Of a DNA stretch of 5,156 nt, positions 1 through 5,156 are shown one piece after another. The DNA lies in the NCBI GenBank assembly GCA_012513395.1, contig JAAZCH010000080.1:1-5156 (forward strand), written 5' to 3'. The notes beneath the pieces were generated by a model. It did no database searches, was not told the origin of the DNA, and was given only the letters and a program-made list of their open reading frames with translations. The first letter of the stretch is position 1; the number at the start of each line of letters is the position of its first letter. Made by a program: the position numbers and the translations under genes. The stretch comes from Tissierellia bacterium. Its GTDB lineage: Bacteria; Bacillota_A; Clostridia; Tissierellales; Peptoniphilaceae.

Positions 1-98
1 ACGAAACTATTTATCAAAGGAAGTACCGCATATCCACCGCCAAAAGCTGTGGATCCAATTATAAAAAATTGCACATAAAGATCAATAAGTATTTTCAT
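1..98 (-). CDS. Chromate transporter family protein, second half-size ChrA subunit (partial; N-terminus only)
   Basis: Only the first 32 codons lie in the window; the rest is beyond the left edge. They read MKILIDLYVQFF..., followed by FGGGYAVLPLI at residues 19-29, the N-terminal signature of the CHR domain. It sits on a hydrophobic first membrane segment. Short CHR proteins usually occur as tandem pairs whose products are thought to act together as one membrane transporter. This is the partner of the upstream gene at 95-673. The start codon overlaps the stop of that gene as ATGA, so translational coupling is expected. An AAAGGAGGAAA Shine-Dalgarno site (109-119, complement) lies inside the upstream gene, about 13 nt from the ATG, which is rather long. 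Family assignment is confident. Chromate as the true substrate is only inherited from the family name. Confidence 0.85.
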   Translation of the reverse strand, partial: MKILIDLYVQFFIIGSTAFGGGYAVLPLINSF

Positions 99-673
99 TG
101 AAATCTACTTTCCTCCTTTACTATACTAAATAGTACCAGGCCTATAACCCCAAATACAAAAACTATAAGTCCTGAGTTAATATTGAAAAAGTAACTCATA
201 ATAAAAGCCGCTGCCATTACAATGGCAGAAAATCTTGGTCGTTGTTTTAAAACATTTTTCCCCATATTATAAGTAGTGATGACGAGTACCGCTGCGATTA
301 CTCCACTCATTCCAGATAGCGCAGCATTTACGAAAAAATTAGATCTAAACTCTTGGTAAAAATGTGAAATAATCGTAATTATAATGATACAAGGAGCCAC
401 TGACGCTAACATACATACCAATGCCCCAAGGGGTCCTCTTAATTTGTACCCTGTTAAAACTGAAGTGTTGATGGCCATGGCTCCAGGGCCTGATTGGGCA
501 ATAGCTACTAAATCCAGCATCTCATCTTCGCTGATAATCTTTTTCTTCGACATAAATTCATCTCGAAGGACTACAACAATCGTATAACCACCGCCAAAGG
601 TGATGGCATTTATTCTAAAGAAGGTTAGAAATAACTCTAACAAAGAAATTTTCTTTTTACCATTTTCTCCCAT
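95..673 (-). CDS. Chromate transporter family protein, first half-size ChrA subunit
   Basis: This 192-residue membrane protein is the usual length of a single-domain (short-chain) CHR transporter. Visible signatures are FGGGYTIVVVLRDEF (residues 26-40) and AQSGPGAMAIN (59-69), followed by a TGYKLRGPLGA stretch (74-84). Hydrophobic segments follow at about 84-104, 115-135, 150-163 and 167-185. Characterised ChrA proteins export chromate; paired short homologues are common in anaerobes with no known chromate exposure, so the substrate here is open. The start is supported by AGGAGG (678-683, complement) 4 nt before the ATG. The gene lies 11 nt after murJ and overlaps the next chrA by 4 nt, so all three are probably co-transcribed from the murJ promoter. 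Confidence 0.9.
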   Translation of the reverse strand: MGENGKKKISLLELFLTFFRINAITFGGGYTIVVVLRDEFMSKKKIISEDEMLDLVAIAQSGPGAMAINTSVLTGYKLRGPLGALVCMLASVAPCIIIITIISHFYQEFRSNFFVNAALSGMSGVIAAVLVITTYNMGKNVLKQRPRFSAIVMAAAFIMSYFFNINSGLIVFVFGVIGLVLFSIVKEESRFQ

Positions 674-684
674 TATTCCTCCTG

Positions 685-2250
685 TCAGTTTTTCTTAAGC
701 TTATCCTTTATCATTTCTACTAACATTTTTACTTCCCCTACTCCTAGAAGATATGATACTCCGCCATAAGTGATTACAGAATTAAATACTGCAAATAATA
801 ATACTATTAATTTCCTTACAGTTCCGACTCCCATACTTGGCACTAGAGCTACTACTCCGAAATAAGAATAGTAAGCTACAATTCCCATTAAGATAGCCGC
901 AATCAAATTTTTAATCAAGGCTCTAAGGTAACTAAATCCATAAAAATTCTTTAATTTTTTCTTCAATACTACAAATGATGTAAACACCGCAATATTAGTC
1001 GCAAGGGATAAACCTAAAGCAAGTCCCCTATGTCCTAAAAATCTTATCAATATCAAGTTAAATGTTATATTTAATAAAACAGAAAATCCGCCGATTATTA
1101 CGGGCGTTCTCGTATCTTGTAGTGAATAGTAAACTCTGTTTAGTAAATTGTTTAAGCTCATAGCACAAAGGGCCAAGGCATAAAATACTAAAGCTTGTGC
1201 AGTCATGTCCGCAGCGTATTGAGTAAACTCTCCCCTCATAAAGGCTATCTCTACAATTGGTTGAGCTAGAACCATTAGTCCCACCATGGCAGGTATGGTA
1301 ATTAGCATAATCAATCTTACTGAAGATGCCATACTCTTTCTTCCACCTTCAACATCCCCTGAAGAGAAATTTTTAGAAAGAATTGGGAAAACTACTGCCG
1401 TAACTGCAGATACAAAAATTCCTAAAATCATAACGTTCAGTTTGTTAGCTTGATCCAGCCACGTCACCGTTCCACTTTCAAGTCCTGATGCCAGTCTAGT
1501 ATTTACAATAATATTTATATCATTAATCGCCACGCTTAAAAGTACGGGCAAAGAAAGTTTCAATGCGTGCATTACGTATTTATCTTTTAAATCAAAGACT
1601 GGAAAATATTTTAGTCCTGCCTTTCTTGTTTCTGGAAATAAGAAAATAGCTTGGGCTACAACTCCAAGAACACTAGCTACACTCATACCGTATATTCCAA
1701 AAGTACTAGATAATAAAATTAGATAACCGATATAAACCATATTTAATGGAATAGGTATAGCGCCTGTAGCTGCGAATCTTCCTTCACTTTGGAGATAACC
1801 TGTCATGACTCCGACTATCGCGCTAAACATTATTACTGGCATTCCAATTTTTGTAAGTTCAACAGCTAGGACATAAGTTTCTACACCAAATCCTCCACCT
1901 ACGATTTGCACAATAGTTGGAGCAAAAAAATAACCTACAGTAGACATAATAGCTGCTATTAGTATGCTTATAAACAGCATGTTGTTTGTGTGTTTACTAA
2001 GACCACCGCTGCCTTCATTAGCTCTAACTTTTGCAAGCATGGGAATAAAAGTATTGGCTATCGCATTTGATACAATAGCTGACAAAAGTGATGTAGCCTT
2101 TAGCGCAGTTGTAAATGCGTCCGTCTCAACTCCTGCTCCAAAATAATTTGCAATTAGCATTTGTCTTCCAAAACCCAAAAATTTTCCTACCAAAGCAAAA
2201 ATAACAAGAGCCATCGTCGACTTGGTTAGATTGCTGATTTTTTTATCCAT
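685..2250 (-). CDS. murJ: Lipid II flippase MurJ (MviN family, MOP superfamily)
   Basis: This 521-residue polytopic membrane protein flips lipid II across the cytoplasmic membrane for peptidoglycan synthesis. The N-terminus carries the MviN signature GKFLGFGRQMLIANYFGAG followed by TDAF (residues 22-46), with R29 and D44 matching E. coli R24 and D39. LDQANKL (265-271) and VVFPILSKNF (286-295) match the conserved TM7-TM8 region, and LNRVYYSLQDTRTP is also typical. About 14 hydrophobic segments are expected, and the length fits the family. By hand alignment, E. coli R18 and R270 correspond to K23 and K270, and R52 to S57. The start has AAGGAG (2256-2261, complement) 5 nt before the ATG and a promoter about 20 nt further upstream. 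The stop codon lies just upstream of the Shine-Dalgarno site of the following chrA, so the two are tightly linked. Confidence 0.93.
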   Translation of the reverse strand: MDKKISNLTKSTMALVIFALVGKFLGFGRQMLIANYFGAGVETDAFTTALKATSLLSAIVSNAIANTFIPMLAKVRANEGSGGLSKHTNNMLFISILIAAIMSTVGYFFAPTIVQIVGGGFGVETYVLAVELTKIGMPVIMFSAIVGVMTGYLQSEGRFAATGAIPIPLNMVYIGYLILLSSTFGIYGMSVASVLGVVAQAIFLFPETRKAGLKYFPVFDLKDKYVMHALKLSLPVLLSVAINDINIIVNTRLASGLESGTVTWLDQANKLNVMILGIFVSAVTAVVFPILSKNFSSGDVEGGRKSMASSVRLIMLITIPAMVGLMVLAQPIVEIAFMRGEFTQYAADMTAQALVFYALALCAMSLNNLLNRVYYSLQDTRTPVIIGGFSVLLNITFNLILIRFLGHRGLALGLSLATNIAVFTSFVVLKKKLKNFYGFSYLRALIKNLIAAILMGIVAYYSYFGVVALVPSMGVGTVRKLIVLLFAVFNSVITYGGVSYLLGVGEVKMLVEMIKDKLKKN

Positions 2251-2276
2251 ACTCTCTCCTTCTCTTTCAAATATAT

Positions 2277-2305
2277 ATAATACTTTAAAACGCTGTATTT
2301 TTCAA
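2277..2305 (-). promoter_or_regulatory. Sigma-A-type promoter of the murJ-chrA-chrA operon
   Basis: On the minus strand there is TTGAAA (2300-2305), a 17-nt spacer, then TATTAT (2277-2282). Each hexamer matches the consensus at five of six positions. The predicted transcript start is near 2270, giving a leader of about 20 nt that contains the murJ Shine-Dalgarno site. Spacing and position relative to the gene make this a good prediction from sequence alone. Confidence 0.7.
2279..2299. promoter_or_regulatory. Short dyad in the murJ promoter spacer (possible operator)
   Basis: AATAC (2279-2283) and GTATT (2295-2299) form a perfect 5-bp inverted repeat with an 11-nt centre. It lies between the -10 and -35 boxes of the murJ promoter. 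The placement would suit a repressor, but the arms are short and AT-rich DNA produces such dyads by chance. Confidence 0.2.
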
Positions 2306-2330
2306 TAGAATCCAAATTTATCAACTAATT

Positions 2331-2361
2331 TTCGCAATTCTAAAGATTTTATTGATATAAT
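2331..2361 (+). promoter_or_regulatory. Promoter of the D-threonine aldolase-like gene
   Basis: A perfect TATAAT (2356-2361) lies 25 nt before the start codon. The best -35 candidate is TTCGCA (2331-2336), which matches TTGACA at four of six positions but leaves a long 19-nt spacer. Transcription would begin near 2368, giving a leader of about 20 nt with the Shine-Dalgarno AGGAGGG at 2374-2380. The -10 box is convincing; the -35 is weak, so the promoter may depend on an activator or on other contacts. Confidence 0.55.
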
Positions 2362-2386
2362 AGATGAAACTATAGGAGGGCACATT

Positions 2387-3493
2387 ATGGACTATAAAAA
2401 TCTAGACACACCAGCATTAATAATTGACTACGACATAATGATTGACAATTTGAAAAAAATGCAAAAATATGCAGACAAAGAAAATGTGAAACTAAGACCT
2501 CATACGAAAACTCACAAAATGCCAAGAGTAGCAAAAATGCAAGAAGAATATGGAGCAAAGGGAATAGCCGTTGCAAAAGTAGAAGAAGCAGAAGTGATGG
2601 CAAAATTTGGCTTAAAGGATATATTTATTGCAAATGAAATAGTAGGTTCTAAAAAATTACATAGAATCAGAAAATTAGCTGAAAATATAGACATTACCTT
2701 TGGAATAGACAGCGTAGAACAATGCAAAATGATTGAAGAAGTTTTCGAAGGTGCTAAAAAAAGAGCACAAGTATTAGTGGAAATAGAAGTGGGAGAAAAT
2801 AGATCGGGAATCATCGAAATGGATGATTTTCTAGATTTGCTAGAATATATCGGCTCATCTAATAATATTTATTTGAATGGAATATTTTCCCACGACGGAC
2901 ACTCTTATAAAGCGAAAAGTATGTCGGAAGTTAAGAAAATACATTTGGAAAGTCAAAAACAAACCTTGGAATTTGCAAATTGTGCCCAAAGAGAAGGATT
3001 ATATTTAGAAACCGTGTCCATTGGTTCTACTCCATCATTAATAAATGATTTACCCATATTAGAAGGAGTAACTGAAATTCGTCCTGGAACTTATGTATTT
3101 ATGGACGCAGCCCAAGGTCTAGGTTATGGTTCTCTTGCCATGAATGCAGCTAGTATATTGACTACGGTAATCTCAAAACCTACTATAATGAGGGTAATTA
3201 CAGATGTGGGAGCAAAGGGTCTTACCATGCAAAGAAGAGACGTGGGAATTACCAAAACGAAAGGACTAGGACTTATTAAAGGATTTCCCAATTCCCAAAT
3301 AGATAGCGTCTTTGATGAACATGCAATTATTTATGACGAGGAAATTAGCGAAAAAGTAAAAATAGGAGATACCTTGGAAATCATTCCAAATCACATTTGC
3401 CCAGTGGTAAATTTATACGACGAAGCGTATTTTGTACAAAATGGAAAAGTTATTGAAGTAGTAAAAATCGAATGCAGAGGAAAAATGAAGTAG
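2387..3493 (+). CDS. D-threonine aldolase / D-serine dehydratase-like fold-type III PLP enzyme
   Basis: This 368-residue protein belongs to the DSD1 / D-threonine aldolase family: an alanine-racemase-like TIM barrel (about residues 5-230) followed by a C-terminal beta domain. Family landmarks are LDTPALIID (6-14), RPHTKTHK (37-44) with K41 as the expected PLP Schiff-base lysine, the SHDGHSY loop (168-174), the phosphate-binding SIGSTPS stretch (211-217), and RPGTYVFMD (232-240). NHICP (335-339) supplies a predicted metal pair, H336 and C338. Known members cleave D-threonine to glycine and acetaldehyde, or convert D-serine to pyruvate and ammonia. The His-x-Cys pair resembles eukaryotic D-serine dehydratases more than the His-x-Asp pair of Alcaligenes D-threonine aldolase, so the substrate is uncertain. 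AGGAGGG (2374-2380) lies 6 nt before the ATG. The gene is transcribed divergently from murJ and appears monocistronic. Confidence 0.85.
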   Translation: MDYKNLDTPALIIDYDIMIDNLKKMQKYADKENVKLRPHTKTHKMPRVAKMQEEYGAKGIAVAKVEEAEVMAKFGLKDIFIANEIVGSKKLHRIRKLAENIDITFGIDSVEQCKMIEEVFEGAKKRAQVLVEIEVGENRSGIIEMDDFLDLLEYIGSSNNIYLNGIFSHDGHSYKAKSMSEVKKIHLESQKQTLEFANCAQREGLYLETVSIGSTPSLINDLPILEGVTEIRPGTYVFMDAAQGLGYGSLAMNAASILTTVISKPTIMRVITDVGAKGLTMQRRDVGITKTKGLGLIKGFPNSQIDSVFDEHAIIYDEEISEKVKIGDTLEIIPNHICPVVNLYDEAYFVQNGKVIEVVKIECRGKMK

Positions 3494-3506
3494 GCACCTT
3501 CGGTGC
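3494..3506 (+). repeat. Small GC-rich hairpin directly after the stop codon
   Basis: GCACC-TTC-GGTGC forms a 5-bp perfect stem beginning at the base after the TAG of the PLP-enzyme gene. No T-run follows on either strand, so it is not a canonical intrinsic terminator. It leads straight into the heptamer array at 3507. It may be the core of a palindromic repeat, a transcript-end stabiliser, or a weak pause site. Confidence 0.5.
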
Positions 3507-3541
3507 AGTTAAAAGTTCAAAGTTAAAAGTGAAAAGTTATA
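3507..3541 (+). repeat. Five-unit heptamer tandem array (AGTTAAA type)
   Basis: Five consecutive 7-nt units without gaps read AGTTAAA, AGTTCAA, AGTTAAA, AGTGAAA and AGTTATA. The reverse complement of 3716-3750 carries the same unit in the same phase, so this run could be a second, outer left arm for that repeat. Over four aligned units about 22 of 28 positions agree. The periodicity is directly visible; its function is unknown. Confidence 0.7.
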
Positions 3542-3631
3542 AATTTGTTTCGCTTTTCCAATCAAATACAGAATGTCAAAAAATTTTATTAATTATAAAT
3601 AATATATTTTAAAAAAAGAAATGAGGTGATT
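3542..3631 (+). promoter_or_regulatory. AT-rich leader with orphan ribosome-binding site, probable original upstream region of the DUF815 gene
   Basis: The stretch 3579-3617 is almost pure A/T, with several -10-like hexamers (for example TATAAA at 3594-3599) but no well-spaced -35. It ends in GAGGTGAT (3623-3630), an excellent match to the 16S anti-Shine-Dalgarno. No ATG, GTG or TTG opens a reading frame at the proper distance after it. If the inverted repeat at 3632-3750 is removed in thought, this site falls about 9-10 nt (counted from GAGGTG) before the DUF815 ATG. Confidence 0.4.
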
Positions 3632-3750
3632 ATAGTTATAGTCTATTTTGTAGAGCAACAAATTGTTTAATAAGAAGATGTCAAATACAATCGATTTGGT
3701 TTAACCAGCCGTAGGCAACTTTTAACTCTACACTTTAAACTATTAACTAT
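3632..3750. mobile_element. MITE-like inverted-repeat element of about 119 bp upstream of the DUF815 gene
   Basis: The left arm 3632-3665 and the reverse complement of 3716-3750 align with 26 identities in 35 columns and one gap. Both begin ATAGTTA and share GTAGAG. The right arm read inward is a run of heptamers (AGTTAAT, AGTTTAA, AGTGTAG, AGTTAAA) followed by GCCTACGGCT (3707-3716). The same core is used by the palindrome at 5051-5156. No transposase is encoded. Possible target duplications (ATTAT at 3629-3633, ATTTAT at 3749-3754) are imperfect. The element separates a good Shine-Dalgarno from the next gene's ATG. Boundaries are approximate, and low sequence complexity weakens the case. 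Confidence 0.45.
3663..3691 (+). promoter_or_regulatory. Weak candidate promoter inside the repeat element, facing the DUF815 gene
   Basis: TTGTTT (3663-3668), a 17-nt spacer and TACAAT (3686-3691) form a plausible but weak sigma-A-type promoter. It would start transcription near 3698, giving a leader of about 60 nt made mostly of the element's right arm. The -35 matches consensus only at TTG. It could replace the original promoter if the element was inserted, but chance occurrence in such AT-rich DNA is likely. Confidence 0.25.
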
Positions 3751-3757
3751 TTATACT

Positions 3758-5056
3758 ATGGATCGAACTATATCTAATTTAATATTTTATGGAAAAAATG
3801 AAAAGGGAAAAACTCTTAGGGATTTGGAGAAAATATATAAAAGCTTTCGCCATGGAACTGAAGATATGGAAGTTTTAAAAATGGATATTTCCAAAGTCGT
3901 AAGGGATATTTTAGAGATGTCTACAGACTATGGCTTCAACGAAAACTTATGGCAATCCTATCTTACATTTTTGCTGATTACTGATGAAAATCCTTATACA
4001 TTAGTTTCGGAAAGAAAGGGTTTCCATGGTGGAAGTGTGGAAAAAATTGTTAAAAATGATTTTGAAATATTTTTAAAATTATTTAACTTTGATTTCTCTC
4101 CCTTGGAAGATACTTTGGGTACAAATTATTTTGAAATTTTAAAAAATTACCAAGCTATCCAAAAGCCAGAAAGTATATACAACAAGCCCATTAGCGAAAA
4201 GGTTTCAAATTTAAGAAGCGACCTTGCAAAGATTTCCAATGTGGAGGAATTCTTCAATAAACTAAACGAGTTTTATAAAAATATAGGCGTAGGCGAAATC
4301 GCATTAAATTCTACCTTTAGATTAGAAATCGATGGCAGTGATGTAGACTTAGTGCCTATTACAAATATGGTGAATGTAAAATTTTCTGATTTGATTGGAT
4401 ATGAAACACAAAAAATGGAGCTTATAGAAAATACAAAGGCTTTCGTCAAAGGAAAAACAGCCAACAACGTTTTGTTATACGGAGACAGTGGAACTGGAAA
4501 ATCCACCAGCATAAAGGCTACCATAAACGAGTTTAACAAAGATGGCCTGAGAATGATTGAAATCTATAAGCACCAGCTGGAGTATTTATCCAAGGTCATC
4601 AGCCAAATCAAAACCAGAAATTACAAATTCATAATCTACATGGACGATCTATCCTTCGAAGATTATGAAACAGATTACAAGTATTTGAAATCCATAATCG
4701 AAGGTGGATTAGAAGAAAAACCTTCCAATGTATTAATCTACGCAACGTCCAATCGTAGACATTTAATAAAAGAAACTTGGAAAGACAGAGACGATATGGA
4801 AATCGATGGCGAAATCCACAAATCAGACAATCTAGAAGAAAAATTATCCCTATCTAGTCGTTTTGGAATTACAATCGGATATTTTAAGCCACTACAAAAA
4901 GGCTATTTAGAAATCGTAAGAGGTCTGGCAGAAAGAAATAATATCGACATGGATATAGAAGAATTAGAAGCCGAAGCCATAAGATGGGAACGCTACAACG
5001 GCGGAAGAAGCGGAAGAACCGCCGAGCAATTTATAAAATACTTAAAAGGTAGATAG
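3758..5056 (+). CDS. DUF815 family AAA+ ATPase
   Basis: This 432-residue, apparently cytosolic protein has the DUF815 layout: an alpha-helical N-terminal region (about 1-200) and a C-terminal P-loop ATPase. Walker A is GDSGTGKS (242-249), Walker B is FIIYMDD (291-297), YATSN (328-332) is the likely sensor 1, and SSRFG (366-370) carries the probable arginine finger R368. No signal peptide or membrane segment is seen. The family's biological role is not established. The ATG at 3758 has no Shine-Dalgarno: the preceding bases belong to an inverted repeat. The frame stays open upstream to 3674 but contains no ATG, GTG or TTG, so this is the best available start. The stop codon lies inside the first heptamer of the downstream repeat. 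The gene looks intact and stands alone between two repeat elements. Confidence 0.88.
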   Translation: MDRTISNLIFYGKNEKGKTLRDLEKIYKSFRHGTEDMEVLKMDISKVVRDILEMSTDYGFNENLWQSYLTFLLITDENPYTLVSERKGFHGGSVEKIVKNDFEIFLKLFNFDFSPLEDTLGTNYFEILKNYQAIQKPESIYNKPISEKVSNLRSDLAKISNVEEFFNKLNEFYKNIGVGEIALNSTFRLEIDGSDVDLVPITNMVNVKFSDLIGYETQKMELIENTKAFVKGKTANNVLLYGDSGTGKSTSIKATINEFNKDGLRMIEIYKHQLEYLSKVISQIKTRNYKFIIYMDDLSFEDYETDYKYLKSIIEGGLEEKPSNVLIYATSNRRHLIKETWKDRDDMEIDGEIHKSDNLEEKLSLSSRFGITIGYFKPLQKGYLEIVRGLAERNNIDMDIEELEAEAIRWERYNGGRSGRTAEQFIKYLKGR

Positions 5057-5156
5057 TAGATTTTAATTAGTAATTAGTAGAGGCCTACGGCTATGCAAGA
5101 CAGATTCATTCTGTCCAACTTAGCCCAGGCCTCTACTATCTATTATCTACTATCTA
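5051..5156. repeat. Long heptamer-armed palindrome overlapping the DUF815 stop codon (may continue past the window)
   Basis: The left arm (5051-5078) is four heptamers: AGATAGT, AGATTTT, AATTAGT, AATTAGT. The right arm, on the complement, has three: AGATAGT (5149-5155), AGATAAT (5142-5148) and AGATAGT (5135-5141). Nested stems inside are AGAGGCCT/AGGCCTCT (5079-5086 with 5127-5134), GGCTA/TAGCC (5089-5093 with 5121-5125) and GACAGA/TCTGTC (5099-5104 with 5110-5115, loop TTCAT). The last Arg codon and TAG stop of the DUF815 gene lie in the first heptamer. The sequence after the GC stems is not T-rich, so it is not a standard terminator, though the RNA would fold strongly. The window edge cuts the right arm, so the full length is unknown. 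Confidence 0.75.

Noticed and set aside
384..587. 67-codon plus-strand open frame
   Set aside because: It lies wholly inside the opposite-strand chrA gene, has no Shine-Dalgarno site and matches no known protein pattern.
1964..2146. 60-codon plus-strand open frame
   Set aside because: It is antisense to the conserved N-terminal part of murJ, with no ribosome-binding site or recognisable product.
2385..2814. Two minus-strand open frames (2385-2603 and 2512-2814)
   Set aside because: Both are antisense to the strongly supported PLP-enzyme gene. The Leu-rich translation of the first mirrors its A-rich codons.
3507..3541. CRISPR-like array
   Set aside because: The units are 7 nt long with no spacers between them, so this is a simple tandem repeat.
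3623..3672. Small peptide gene following the GAGGTGAT site (frame IVIVYFVEQQIV)
   Set aside because: No ATG, GTG or TTG start is present at a usable distance; it would need a rare ATT or ATA start.
3562..3689. Direct repeat TCAAATACA at 3562-3570 and 3681-3689
   Set aside because: Nine AT-rich bases are easily repeated by chance here, and the copies do not flank the element boundaries.
3678..3704. Eight-codon ATG-to-TAA mini-frame (MSNTIDLV) inside the upstream repeat element
   Set aside because: Very short, with only a weak AAGAAG upstream and out of frame with the DUF815 gene. A leader-peptide role cannot be supported from one sequence.
4273..4539. 88-codon minus-strand open frame
   Set aside because: It is antisense to the ATPase domain of the DUF815 gene around Walker A; no independent coding evidence.
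5079..5156. Intrinsic terminator for the DUF815 gene
   Set aside because: The GC stems are good, but the downstream sequence is a mixed A/C/T heptamer array without the required T-run.

Overview
The window is A+T-rich, with strong GGAGG-type Shine-Dalgarno sites, a Gram-positive-type MurJ flippase and a DUF815-family AAA+ ATPase. This points to a low-GC Bacillota chromosome, most likely an anaerobic Clostridia/Tissierellia-type organism. The taxon is inferred from gene content and composition, not from a marker gene. No phage, plasmid, IS transposase, CRISPR array, rRNA or tRNA was seen.

Layout. Positions 1-2250 hold a minus-strand operon read right to left: murJ (lipid II flippase), then two half-size chromate-transporter-family (ChrA, CHR domain) genes. 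murJ and the first chrA are 11 nt apart. The two chrA genes overlap by 4 nt (ATGA), and the second runs off the left edge. Positions 2251-2386 are a compact divergent promoter region: a good sigma-A-type promoter drives murJ leftward, and a TATAAT box drives the rightward gene. Positions 2387-3493 encode a fold-type III PLP enzyme of the D-threonine aldolase / D-serine dehydratase (DSD1) family. Positions 3758-5056 encode a 432-residue DUF815 ATPase.

The unusual part is the DNA around the DUF815 gene. Both flanks are filled by degenerate arrays of 7-nt units arranged as inverted repeats. Both inverted-repeat elements carry the same 10-bp core, GCCTACGGCT. The left element ends about 7 nt before the ATG, which has no Shine-Dalgarno site of its own. 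An orphan GAGGTGAT lies just outside the far end of that element. The simplest reading is that a MITE-like palindrome of about 119 bp inserted between the ribosome-binding site and the start codon. The right element starts inside the gene and supplies its last Arg codon and its stop. A third heptamer run follows a short hairpin directly after the stop codon of the PLP-enzyme gene.

Function. The genes do not form one evident pathway. MurJ serves peptidoglycan synthesis, the ChrA pair is a membrane anion transporter of uncertain substrate, the PLP enzyme probably acts on a beta-hydroxy D-amino acid, and the DUF815 protein is an ATPase of unknown role. I see no convincing new multi-gene system. 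The most novel candidate is the heptamer-repeat palindrome family and its possible effect on translation of the DUF815 gene.
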